From Novipirellula herctigrandis (GTDB lineage Bacteria; Planctomycetota; Planctomycetia; Pirellulales; Pirellulaceae): a stretch of 64,000 nt of DNA. The translations under genes and the position numbers were made by a program. Positions within the stretch are counted from its first letter, which is position 1, and every line of letters begins with the position of its first letter. This document shows, one piece after another, positions 1-7,445 of the stretch. Location of the stretch: assembly GCA_007859835.1 (NCBI GenBank), contig SJPJ01000001.1, positions 1,934,033-1,998,032 on the forward strand. Reading direction: 5' to 3'. Under the pieces are notes generated by a model. It searched no databases. It was not told where the DNA came from and was given only the letters and a program-made list of their open reading frames with translations.

Positions 1-349
1 GGTGGTTGCGGCGGATGCTTCGGATCAGGCCTTGGATCATGGCGGAGAGTTCTTTGGATTCGGTGATCCAGGATTCTGCGACTGTTTGTGGCAGGAACCG
101 GGCTTTTTGACCGACGATCGTTTGAGTGCGAAACTCGCCGCAGGATCCTCGAGCATAGTCGAGAAACTTACATTGATCGGCCGGCGTTGATCGCTCCATC
201 CCTTCCGCAATATTTGACGGGATCGACAAACCCGATCGAGTGATCTGGTCCTTGTATCCAAAATCACGACACTCGGTAAGTTGCAAATACACTTTGGCAC
301 TCAACTCCACCGCCCGCTGCCAGACCTCCAAATCCTCAAACCCAGCCAT
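1..349 (-). CDS. Four-helix-bundle protein (23S rRNA intervening-sequence type), partial at window edge
   Basis: Reading leftward from an ATG at 349, the frame stays open to the window edge, giving at least 116 residues. It starts MAGFEDLEVWQ, carries the family motif SIPSNIAEGMERS near residue 50 and CGEFRTQ near residue 80, and ends in a basic helix with IRSIRRN. These are hallmarks of the four-helix-bundle family (TIGR02436, S23 type), whose members are about 115-130 residues, so only a few residues can be missing. A good ribosome site, AGGAG, lies six bases before the ATG. The molecular role of the family is unknown; some members sit inside 23S rRNA intervening sequences, but no rRNA is seen here. 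Two degraded copies of its 3-prime part occur at 4823-4941 and 6284-6355. Confidence 0.88.
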   Translation of the reverse strand, partial: MAGFEDLEVWQRAVELSAKVYLQLTECRDFGYKDQITRSGLSIPSNIAEGMERSTPADQCKFLDYARGSCGEFRTQTIVGQKARFLPQTVAESWITESKELSAMIQGLIRSIRRNH

Positions 350-410
350 AAGAATCTCCTTTCAGTCGATAAGAAAGAGGAGTTAGTCTTCAGTCATCAA
401 TTGTCGTTTT

Positions 411-442
411 TCTATTTCTATTTCTATTTCTATTTCTATTTC
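411..442. repeat. Hexanucleotide microsatellite (TCTATT)n
   Basis: About 5.3 perfect copies of TCTATT, directly followed by a heptanucleotide array. No gene is read through it. Confidence 0.9.
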
Positions 443-575
443 TGCCGACTGCCGACTGCCGACTGCCGACTGCCGACTGCCGACTGCCGACTGACTACTG
501 ACTACTGACTACTGACTACTGACTACTGACTACTGACTACTGACTACTGACTACTGACTACTGACTACTGACTAC
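443..575. repeat. Two abutting heptanucleotide arrays: TGCCGAC x7 and TGACTAC x12
   Basis: Bases 443-491 hold seven perfect copies of TGCCGAC and 492-575 hold twelve of TGACTAC. The second array contains the stop codon (558-560) and last codons of the O-antigen ligase gene read from the right. Related, less regular heptamers (CTGCCAA, CAGTTGG, CTGACGA types) recur at many gene borders to about 7070 and again at 19930-22100. A unit of seven is not a multiple of three, so a change in copy number would shift the reading frame. Confidence 0.93.
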
Positions 576-2003
576 TTCCTTCCCCTGCCTACTATTTTCG
601 TCTACGAAAATAGCCCTCATCCCCTTTGGAATCTGCCGCGGTAACGTCGACTCTGGCTCCGCTCCAGCGGCAACTAGGTCCGAAAAAGCCAGCAGCATTC
701 CCATTAAGAACCAAATGTTGCGTTGCCTCAGTCCTAGCATGGTGCCGTTATAGAGACAAATTAGAAACAGTCCCACCAACAATGCGCGTCCAAGAATCCC
801 GTACCACGGATAACGGCATTTTCGCGCCGCATCAAAACTGAGATAGGCGGCTAACCAGACCAACGCTAGAAACGCCCCAAGTCCGACAAAACCCGTTTCC
901 AACAACAGACTGAAATAGGTGTTATGCACCTCACCACCGGTCGCGGCAAACGCCGGTCCGAACTTTGGTCCCGTCCCAAGAATCGGCGATTGCCAAAAAT
1001 ACTCCATCGCATTGGTAATTTGCTTCGGTCGCGTGCCATCAAGCTCTCGCCGACCATCAAACCATTCAATCAGTAGCACCGCCGGTCGCTGCCACGAGGG
1101 GGTGCTCATCAGCGAATAGTTGCCATCGTACTGAGACCAGGCGATTGCAAAATACGAAACAACGACGCCCGCAAAACCGACAGCTAGGTAGAACAATTGA
1201 AACCGGTAAACGGTCCATTTCGATTGAATCGCTGTATGCAGAATCCAGACCACCCCGGCGCCAGAGAGCCCAATCATCAGCGCCGCAGTACGGCTTCCCG
1301 TACCGATCGCCGCGAGAAGTGCCGCAACAAAAATGGCCAGAGCCAAACCGCGATATCGAATCGGTAGCCCGCGACGTACCGCGATCATCAGCACCACCAC
1401 CAGTAGTGGCAAGATCATCGAGGGAACTTGATTCTCGTTACGCAGTGTTGAACAAATCCGCCCCGTCTCCTCCCGAGCCCACCCCGGTGCGATTCCCACC
1501 ACCGCTGCCGCACCAACAAACGAGGCCACCGCCATGCCGCCAACCCAAGCCACAATCGCACCAATCCAACGCTGCCACGTATCGAGCACTTGCACACAAG
1601 TCCACAAAATGGCGACGCCATAGCAGTAGTTCACCGCTTCCAGTAATGACCACGCCGCCATCTTGGCGGTCACCATCCGTGGCGGTGCGGTTGAAATGGC
1701 GATCAGCGAGGATGACAAACAGATGATGCAAAACGCGCCACCCCACAAATAGACAAGTCCGGTAGCCTTCGATGGCAACCGCCCCTTTAACAACAGCGGC
1801 CAGCACATCCACAGGCACAACAAGCAAAGCTCCACAATCGTGAACTTTTCCCGCACGATGGGAAGCTCCGGCGTTTTCAGAATCGCGGTCCCAAACAAAC
1901 CCGCGTAGAAGAACACAATCGGATTGCGCAGCCCCGCCAGGAACAACCCTCCGCCAACAAGGGTGGCAACCGCGATGATTTCGTAAAAGTATTCGTCAAG
2001 CAT
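558..2003 (-). CDS. O-antigen ligase / Wzy-type polysaccharide polymerase (integral membrane)
   Basis: A 481-residue multi-pass membrane protein with about ten hydrophobic segments. A periplasmic-loop motif VHNTYFSLLLETGF near residue 360 (H-N followed by E) is typical of the Wzy_C / O-antigen ligase fold, which joins or polymerises undecaprenyl-linked glycans at the outer face of the inner membrane. The tail has a soluble segment after residue 440, and the last residues, EVVSSQ, are encoded by the TGACTAC satellite. The start MLDEYFYEII lies just downstream of a purine/pyrimidine-rich tract and heptamer repeats at 2010-2080. Its first 60 bases recur as three decayed copies at 21535-21964. 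The choice between ligase and polymerase cannot be made from sequence alone. Confidence 0.85.
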   Translation of the reverse strand: MLDEYFYEIIAVATLVGGGLFLAGLRNPIVFFYAGLFGTAILKTPELPIVREKFTIVELCLLCLWMCWPLLLKGRLPSKATGLVYLWGGAFCIICLSSSLIAISTAPPRMVTAKMAAWSLLEAVNYCYGVAILWTCVQVLDTWQRWIGAIVAWVGGMAVASFVGAAAVVGIAPGWAREETGRICSTLRNENQVPSMILPLLVVVLMIAVRRGLPIRYRGLALAIFVAALLAAIGTGSRTAALMIGLSGAGVVWILHTAIQSKWTVYRFQLFYLAVGFAGVVVSYFAIAWSQYDGNYSLMSTPSWQRPAVLLIEWFDGRRELDGTRPKQITNAMEYFWQSPILGTGPKFGPAFAATGGEVHNTYFSLLLETGFVGLGAFLALVWLAAYLSFDAARKCRYPWYGILGRALLVGLFLICLYNGTMLGLRQRNIWFLMGMLLAFSDLVAAGAEPESTLPRQIPKGMRAIFVDENSRQGKEVVSSQ

Positions 2004-2017
2004 AGGGGGAGGAGGGG

Positions 2018-2082
2018 AGTTGGCAGTTCGGAGAAGTTGGCAGTAGTCAGTTTGCAGTCGTCAGTAGGCAGTTGGCAGGAAA
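2018..2082. repeat. Irregular heptamer satellite upstream of the ligase gene
   Basis: Repeated GTTGGCA / GTAGTCA / GTCGTCA units continue the satellite type seen at 443-575. They lie between the ligase start and the first REP-like palindrome, and include GGAGTTGGCAG and AGTAGGCAGTTGG. Confidence 0.8.
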
Positions 2083-2087
2083 GCTTG

Positions 2088-2524
2088 TCAGCGGGCACGC
2101 GCTAGCGTCCGGTTCCGTTCGTGAGTTTCGTTGCCCTATCAGCCGGCACGCGCTAGCGTCCGGTTCCGTTACGCGACGCTGGTTTGCCCTCGATATTCGT
2201 TCCCGGCAACCGTGGGCTAGCGCCCAGCGGCTGATTGATCCTGTCCAACACCATCAGCCGGCACGCGCTAGCGTCCGGTTCCGGTGTGACCACCCGCCGG
2301 TTTTGCCATCGATATCCATTCTCGGGAACCGTGGGCTAACGCCCAGCGGCTGATTAAATTCGTATCCGCCACCATCAGTCAGGTTCCGTTGCCCCATCAG
2401 CCGGCTCGCGCTAGCGTCCGGTTCCGGTGTGACCACCCGCCGGTTTTGCCATCGATATCCATTCTCGGGAACCGTGGGCTAGCGCCCAGCGGCTGATTAA
2501 ATTCGTATCCGCCACCATCAGTCC
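2088..2524. repeat. Cluster of REP-like palindromes with a 143-base tandem duplication
   Basis: Left arms containing GCACGCGCTAGCGTCCGGTT occur at 2088-2117, 2138-2168, 2252-2283 and 2397-2426. Right arms containing ACCGTGGGCTAGCGCC occur at 2202-2236, 2323-2355 and 2466-2498. Left and right arms are imperfect inverted repeats and would fold into hairpins of about 30 bases per arm. The block 2254-2381 is repeated nearly exactly at 2397-2524, so the cluster grew by tandem duplication. Further members lie at 4784, 5991-6284 and inside 21600-22010. This resembles REP/BIME elements; no matching transposase (RAYT) is in the window. Confidence 0.9.
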
Positions 2525-2650
2525 GTTCCGTTGCGCAAATTGCCGGGCATGTGAGGATTGTTGGAAATCGGTTGAAGGCTCGCAATTTGTCGAGTAAATT
2601 ACTGATCTAATTGTAATATCGGTTTCCCAAAAAATTTACGATCGGCGAAA

Positions 2651-3382
2651 ATGATGAAGCGAATTCATTTTGCACCCTTATGCGTCCTGGTGGTTCTGAT
2701 GGTCACCGCCGAGCACGCCAATGCCGCATTTGTTGTTTTTGATTTCCGTAACACCTCCGCCGGTGCTGGGAATGATTTGGATGGCAAAGCATCGGAATCA
2801 ACATCGATCACCATCGACGGCGTTACGCTGACCCTGTCGGCCGAAGCATTTGTCGACGGCATCAACAGCGGCACTCATAAGTTTAACCAGACCAGCTCTT
2901 CATTCGGTATCGACGCCAACGGTTCGGGAGACGATACAGACACGTTTGACGGCGGATTAGGGGTGGAATCGGCAAGGTTTTCGATCAGCTCCTCGAACGT
3001 GCCGCTATCGTCGCTAGAACTTACTGAAATCAAATTCAACCTGTTTACCGACGGAGATATAGGATCGCTACAGATCAATGGCACACCCACTTCGTTATTC
3101 GACGATGATGATTTGTCGAACACGAATGTGCTGAGCGTCAATCAATTGATGGCAGTCGGACAAACCTTTGACGTCGGCTACTCTGCTGGAAACGGTTTCG
3201 GGTTGGAATCAATGAGTTTCCAGGCGACGACGATGGCAGTTCCAGAACCGTCGACATTAGCCTTCGTCGGCCTCGCCAGCCTATTTGGCTTTGCCGTTTC
3301 TCGCAAGCGAACCGATTTGGGGAGTTGTCAGTTGACAGTTCGCAGGAAAAGCAAGGAGACCGATTTTGGCGAGAAGGTATAG
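2651..3382 (+). CDS. PEP-CTERM sorting domain protein
   Basis: A 243-residue exported protein. Residues 1-26 form a signal peptide (MKRIHFAPLCVLVVL, cleavage near HANAA). The middle is an unassigned Ser/Asp/Gly-rich, probably beta-rich region. Near residue 197 comes the sorting signal VPEPSTLAFVGLASL followed by a hydrophobic stretch and basic SRKR, the tripartite PEP-CTERM signal processed by an exosortase (none in this window). About 20 residues follow the SRKR, where such proteins normally stop. That tail is encoded by a heptamer-type repeat (near 3320-3345), so the original stop was probably lost to a repeat insertion. Two ATGs (2651, 2654) could start it. It is the only plus-strand gene among the left-end polysaccharide genes. 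Confidence 0.85.
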   Translation: MMKRIHFAPLCVLVVLMVTAEHANAAFVVFDFRNTSAGAGNDLDGKASESTSITIDGVTLTLSAEAFVDGINSGTHKFNQTSSSFGIDANGSGDDTDTFDGGLGVESARFSISSSNVPLSSLELTEIKFNLFTDGDIGSLQINGTPTSLFDDDDLSNTNVLSVNQLMAVGQTFDVGYSAGNGFGLESMSFQATTMAVPEPSTLAFVGLASLFGFAVSRKRTDLGSCQLTVRRKSKETDFGEKV

Positions 3383-3544
3383 GGTGTTTCTCAAAGGTGT
3401 CTTGAATCCTCAGAATACTTCATAGGCGCAATCCAAAATATTCATCCTTGCGGACTTGATGTTGCATTGTGGTGTCGGCGTCATTCACTTCCGCATTTGC
3501 AGGCAAGCAATTTCATCATCTAGATAGATACTCCTCACGGTCCT

Positions 3545-4699
3545 CTAATGGTTTTGTAGGAGATTTCGACCGAACTGGATAACCGGACGTTCAAATACCA
3601 TGAAAAACAGTTGGCCAACCACAAGGCAAGCAGCCAAATTGATCAATAAAATTAGTGGAGTTGGGAAGACGAGAAGCAGTGTTGTGTGTAGCCAGAATAG
3701 GCCTAGGATTTTCGTTGAGATCGCGGAGTGCGACAGGTATGTTGCATAGGAAGCGTCGCCAACGGCGATGAAGGCCTTAGGAACCTGCAGCCATCCATTA
3801 AGCTCAAGTCCGATGAAGCCCAAGAAAAGCAGAAGGCACGGGATGCCGTAAATAATGGGTCGATTGATTCCAAGCTTGCCGGGGTGCATGTCAAACCAAA
3901 ACTCAAGAATCAAAGCTCCTAAACCCGAAACGATTAGTCCCGAAAAAATGAATCGTTTTGTACCAATCAATTTCTGATAGATAAGAGCAACAAGGCAACC
4001 TGCAGAGAATTCCCACAATAAGGGATGCGTTACCATTCGCGTCAGCGCGTCAGCCTCGGAAAGTGTCTCGCTCCAAAAATAGCCAATGGATCCTAGACAA
4101 GCTGTGGCGATCGCAGTGGCAAACGCCCGCCTTCGATGATTGCTAATCAGCCCGAGTGCTGCTGCGAAAAGCCCGTAGAAAAACACTTCAAAACAAAGAG
4201 TCCATCCAGGTCCCAACACCGGGCCAAAGTCAGATCCTCCGCCTGGCTTATATGACGGAAACAAAAAGAATGACTTGACAATCCACTCCACGTCGATTGG
4301 GAAACGATCGCCAGCGAACGTGGTTTTGCTAAGGTTCGCTCGCACGATCAAGCCCACGACCGCAAAGCTAAGTAAAAACCAGTATGTCGGGTAGATTCGG
4401 ATCAGACGTCGAAACGAAAACCGTTTAACCTCACGGAAATTTGCCGGTGTGTTCGACGTGACGTAAACGATAATGAACCCGCTGATGATGAAGAATAAAT
4501 CAACACCACAGGCGCCCGTATCAAATCCTTTTCGCAGCCAATCGGGTATTTCCATTCCCAGATGACGCATCTGCGGCCGTATCGAAATAATCAGGTGGGA
4601 CACGACAACGATTGCGGCGGCCAAGCCTCGTAACGCCTGAATCGAATTCAGTTGAGTTTGTCTAGGTGCGGCGGATATTGGAACCGATGAAGTCATCAA
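3545..4699 (-). CDS. Acyltransferase 3 family membrane protein (OafA/YrhL-like O-acetyltransferase)
   Basis: A 384-residue integral membrane protein with about ten transmembrane segments. The N-terminal motif IQALRGLAAAIVVVSH and the following LFFIISGFI are diagnostic of acyltransferase 3 proteins, which transfer acetyl or other acyl groups from the cytoplasm to exported sugars. A later PGWTLCFEVFFYG is also typical. Its place among glycosyltransferases suggests it decorates the exopolysaccharide. The start at 4699 follows a weak ribosome site; heptamer repeats (4733-4745) and a REP-like arm (4784-4814) begin just upstream. Substrate unknown. Confidence 0.9.
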   Translation of the reverse strand: MMTSSVPISAAPRQTQLNSIQALRGLAAAIVVVSHLIISIRPQMRHLGMEIPDWLRKGFDTGACGVDLFFIISGFIIVYVTSNTPANFREVKRFSFRRLIRIYPTYWFLLSFAVVGLIVRANLSKTTFAGDRFPIDVEWIVKSFFLFPSYKPGGGSDFGPVLGPGWTLCFEVFFYGLFAAALGLISNHRRRAFATAIATACLGSIGYFWSETLSEADALTRMVTHPLLWEFSAGCLVALIYQKLIGTKRFIFSGLIVSGLGALILEFWFDMHPGKLGINRPIIYGIPCLLLFLGFIGLELNGWLQVPKAFIAVGDASYATYLSHSAISTKILGLFWLHTTLLLVFPTPLILLINLAACLVVGQLFFMVFERPVIQFGRNLLQNH

Positions 4700-4783
4700 T
4701 TTTCGCTAAATAAGAACAGGAGGAAGAAATTGGTAGTCGGCAGTGGAAAAAAAGTGAAGAGCTGGCATTCGTCAGGAAGCCCT

Positions 4784-4814
4784 ATCAGCCGGCACACGCT
4801 AGCGTCCGGTTCCG
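4784..4814. repeat. Single REP-like left arm
   Basis: Contains the core GCTAGCGTCCGGTTCCG shared with the cluster at 2088-2524. No right arm follows; a gene remnant abuts it a few bases on. Confidence 0.85.
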
Positions 4815-4822
4815 TTGTCAGT

Positions 4823-4941
4823 TGTTGCGGCGGATGCTTCGGACCAGGCCTTGGATCATTGCGGAGAGTTCTCTGGAATCGGTGATCCAAGTTTATGCGA
4901 CATTTTGCGAAAGGAACCGGGCTTTTTCATCAAGAGTCGAA
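4823..4941 (-). pseudogene. 3-prime remnant of a four-helix-bundle protein gene
   Basis: About 119 bases match the left end of this window (roughly bases 3-125), including GGCGGATGCTTCGG and GGAACCGGGCTTTTT, with scattered substitutions and small indels. It corresponds to about the last 40 codons of the four-helix-bundle gene at 1-349. No start and no full frame remain. A 78-base palindromic element begins three bases after it. Confidence 0.8.
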
Positions 4942-4944
4942 TGT

Positions 4945-5022
4945 GGAACACTAATCGGCGCTAGTTTTCACTAATCTGTTGCACTGGTTTAAACAGTGCC
5001 GATAAGTGAAAATGAGTGTTCC
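4945..5022. repeat. 78-base element with GGAACACT/AGTGTTCC ends, copy 1
   Basis: Begins GGAACACTAAT and ends AGTGTTCC, an exact 8-base terminal inverted repeat. Inside are CACTAAT-type words on one side and a TAAGTGAAAA word on the other, so the arms are partly complementary over much of their length. A second copy of 77 bases lies at 6364-6440. Both follow a remnant of the four-helix-bundle gene on the side of that gene's N-terminal half. Confidence 0.8.
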
Positions 5023-5088
5023 CAAACGACCGAAGCAGTCTGCTGATACTACCTTTCCCACTGTCAACGGCCAACTTCTTCCCACTGC

Positions 5089-5886
5089 CTACTTGCTTTC
5101 GCTTAAGCCCAACACTTTTCGGATTGGGGATTTGACGAAGGTTGGCAGCATGGGGTAGACGGTTCGAGCGATCGGATAGGCTTCCATCCACAGTGGCAAG
5201 CCGAACTCGCGCCGGGCGATTCGGCACAGACGCGACAGTTCACGGTTTTGGTCACTGACTTTGAACGAACGCTGGAAAAAACTCTTTGCGTGGGCTCGTC
5301 GTTTCACGACAGGGACTTGCAAATTGGCCACCTTGTGTTTCGCAGCGACCCGTAAAAAGAACTCAAAGTCGATCAAGAACGGCTGTTTGGGGTCGTAGTT
5401 GATGCCTTGGTCGATCAGGTCGCGGCGGAACGTGATCGCGCTGTGGCAATAGGGAATGCACTTGGCCGCCATCCGGCGGACGTCCGCATCATGCTCGGGG
5501 TAATAACGAACGTACTGTTCGTCACGCTGAGTATCTTCACGGTCTTCGCCACCACCGATCCAAGCGTGATCGGGATTGGCTTCCAAGAACGCGACTTGGT
5601 CGCGAAGCCGGTCGGGATAGGCATCGTCGTCGGCATCCAAGTTGGCAACATACTTGCCGCGTGCTAGCTCGACCGCCTTGGCCAGAGCCGGGGCCCGGCC
5701 CATCCTCGCACCATGGATCACTCGGACTCGAGGATCGGTATAGGAATCCAGGATCTCGCTCGTCCCATCGTCCGATCCATCGTCAAGAACCAGGACTTCA
5801 AGATCCGACAGGGATTGATTCAGCAGACTATCGACAGCGGAGCGGATCCAAGTTTCTTCGTTATAGACTGTGATGATGGCCGTCAC
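5089..5886 (-). CDS. Family 2 glycosyltransferase
   Basis: A 265-residue soluble GT-A fold enzyme. It starts with AIITVYNEE, has LDDGSDDGT near residue 35 and DADDDAYPDRL near residue 80 (the metal- and nucleotide-sugar-binding Asp motif), and FLIDFEFFLRVA near 170 as the acceptor-side region. It should add one sugar to the lipid-linked repeat unit at the cytoplasmic membrane face. The only start codon near the family N-terminus is GTG at 5886; the frame stays open upstream into heptamer satellite, so the native start may have been altered. The 3-prime end also abuts heptamers (5060-5095). The sugar transferred cannot be told. Confidence 0.88.
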   Translation of the reverse strand: MTAIITVYNEETWIRSAVDSLLNQSLSDLEVLVLDDGSDDGTSEILDSYTDPRVRVIHGARMGRAPALAKAVELARGKYVANLDADDDAYPDRLRDQVAFLEANPDHAWIGGGEDREDTQRDEQYVRYYPEHDADVRRMAAKCIPYCHSAITFRRDLIDQGINYDPKQPFLIDFEFFLRVAAKHKVANLQVPVVKRRAHAKSFFQRSFKVSDQNRELSRLCRIARREFGLPLWMEAYPIARTVYPMLPTFVKSPIRKVLGLSESK

Positions 5887-5990
5887 AGCCGGAGTCGTCA
5901 GTTTGCAGTTGGCAGTAATCGGTGGCGGGGAGTTTGTAGTAGTCAGTTTTCAGTCGTCCGTTGGAAGGGATGAAGGAATAGACGGGCCCT

Positions 5991-6284
5991 ATCAGCCGGC
6001 ACGCGCTAGCGTCCGGTTCGGCTATGAGTTTCGTCGCCCTATCAGCCGGCACGCGCTAGCGTCCGGTTCCGTTGTGATCACCCGCCGGTTTGCCCTCGCT
6101 ATCCGTTCTCGGGAACCGTGGGCTAGCGCCCACCGGCTGATTTATCCTATCTGCCACCATCAGCCGGCACGCGCTAGCGTCCGGTTCCGTTCGTGAATCG
6201 CGTGAGAACCGTGGGCTAGCGCCCAGCGGCTGATTGGATCTTTGTAAAAATTTGATTTGCGGCACGCGCTAGCGTCCGGTTCCG
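5991..6284. repeat. Second cluster of REP-like palindromes
   Basis: Left arms at 5991-6020, 6041-6071, 6159-6189 and 6261-6284 (last one truncated at its start); right arms at 6109-6141 and 6204-6235. Same arm sequences and spacing as 2088-2524. The segment 5890-5960 just before it is heptamer satellite. Nothing coding is supported between 5887 and 6446. Confidence 0.88.
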
Positions 6285-6355
6285 TGTTCTTTGGATTCGG
6301 TGATCCAGGCCAACACGACAGTTTGCGGAAGGAACCGAGCGTTTCTCGCTAGGGT
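6284..6355 (-). pseudogene. Second 3-prime remnant of a four-helix-bundle protein gene
   Basis: The words TTCTTTGGATTCGGTGATCC and GGAACCGAGCG match bases 50-105 of the intact gene at 1-349. The match covers about 70 bases and starts exactly where a REP-like arm stops (near 6284), so the REP arm seems to have been inserted into or joined to the remnant. Confidence 0.75.
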
Positions 6356-6363
6356 TCAAGCTT

Positions 6364-6440
6364 GGAACACTAATTGTCGCTAGTTCTCAATAATCGGTTG
6401 CGCTCGTTTATGAGTGTCGATAAGTGAAAAAGAGTGTTCC
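6364..6440. repeat. 77-base element with GGAACACT/AGTGTTCC ends, copy 2
   Basis: Same terminal inverted repeat and similar interior to 4945-5022 (CGCTAGTT, TAATC, GATAAGTGAAAA in the same order). It is followed at once by heptamer satellite and the end of the methyltransferase gene. Confidence 0.8.
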
Positions 6441-6446
6441 AACTGC

Positions 6447-7226
6447 CTACTGCCTCCCCTTCCCCGGCCGACACTCCACGATCAGTGACGAGGAGAGCAT
6501 GGGGAACAGTTTTGGCAACAAGCGAGTTTCCAGCGGGGAAAGCAGGCGGGTGATTTGGGTACCAATTTTTCCGGATAGTGGATTGATGGTGACTCGGTCT
6601 TGGTGCCAAGCGATTACTTCATATCCCGCACGCTCGAGCAACGCATTGAACTCAGGTCGGGTCCAACCAAAAACGTGTGTCGGGTGATCCGCTCGCGGGC
6701 TGCCGGTGACGGCACGGACCAGTCGGATACTGCGCAGCACATTGGGCACGGCGAAAACATACCGTTCCGCACCAAGTGCCAACGCTTGTCGTAAACAGGT
6801 TAGCGGTTCGTCCACGTGTTCAAGCACATGAGAGGAGACGACGACATCCAACGATTCCGGCAGTGGCAACGAGGCCAACGAATCGAATCCGCCCAAATGA
6901 GTGTCACCAAACTGACGTGCTAGTTCCACACAATCCGGTTCGACATCGACTCCAACGCAGGTGTGCCCTGCGGCATTCAAATGCTGCATCAGCTCACCAC
7001 GACCACAGCCAATGTCGAGGACGGAGAGAGTTGGCAGTTGGAGGTCGGGGTTTGACAGTTTGTCGTGGGTAGATTTGTGTTCCGTTCCATCGGTCACCGC
7101 GCGTACTAGGACGGCGTAGAGGCAATCTCGAAGCACCGCCTCCTTGGCCCCCAACCGAGTCGAGATATCCCGAAGCGTGACGGACTCATCCGTTCGTGTG
7201 CTGGTAACCATTGATAAATCAATCAT
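6447..7226 (-). CDS. Class I SAM-dependent methyltransferase
   Basis: A 259-residue enzyme. The SAM-binding motif I, VLDIGCGRGE, is at 69-78; VGVDVEPDCVELA follows as strand 2, then SSHVLEHVDEP near 128 as the Methyltransf_11 type motif. It probably O-methylates a sugar of the polysaccharide, given its place in the locus. Residues 58-66 (LSNPDLQLPT), just before motif I, are encoded by a heptamer satellite unit (TTGGCAGTTGG near 7033) of the same type found between genes, so a repeat lies in frame inside the coding region. The stop at 6447 is also formed by satellite sequence (GGCAGTAGGCAG). ATG at 7226 or 7211 could start it. A partial copy of its N-terminal region precedes it. Confidence 0.85.
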   Translation of the reverse strand: MIDLSMVTSTRTDESVTLRDISTRLGAKEAVLRDCLYAVLVRAVTDGTEHKSTHDKLSNPDLQLPTLSVLDIGCGRGELMQHLNAAGHTCVGVDVEPDCVELARQFGDTHLGGFDSLASLPLPESLDVVVSSHVLEHVDEPLTCLRQALALGAERYVFAVPNVLRSIRLVRAVTGSPRADHPTHVFGWTRPEFNALLERAGYEVIAWHQDRVTINPLSGKIGTQITRLLSPLETRLLPKLFPMLSSSLIVECRPGKGRQ

Positions 7227-7359
7227 TCTTATCGGAGAAGTTGTTGGTGAAGTTCGACGTCTTTTCGGTCACCGCACAGACCAATGTTGCGGATAGACAA
7301 TCGCAAACGGCCAATCCCTTCACCCTTCGCTTAGTCACGATGTAACGAAGCGTTGTCAT
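7219..7359 (-). pseudogene. N-terminal fragment of a duplicated methyltransferase gene
   Basis: From an ATG at 7359 a 46-codon frame reads MTTLRYIVTKR...VCDCLSATLVCAVTEKT and then diverges. This aligns with VTLRDISTRLG...VLRDCLYAVLVRAVTDGT at residues 16-48 of the methyltransferase just downstream. The frame stops at 7219, overlapping the methyltransferase start. It has no SAM motif, so it is a relic of a tandem partial duplication rather than a working gene. Confidence 0.75.
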
Positions 7360-7445
7360 GTTTGGGTCCAATGTGTTTGCCATTGCATTTAATTGCTTGT
7401 GGGTTGCTGTCGTTCCATTTTCAAAGAATTACACATTGACTTTCA

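Noticed and set aside
443-575. Possible CRISPR array
   Set aside because: Units are 7 bases with no spacers and no cas genes are near; it is a simple tandem array.
1-6440. Diversity-generating retroelement, since Avd proteins resemble four-helix-bundle proteins
   Set aside because: No reverse transcriptase, template repeat or variable repeat was seen.
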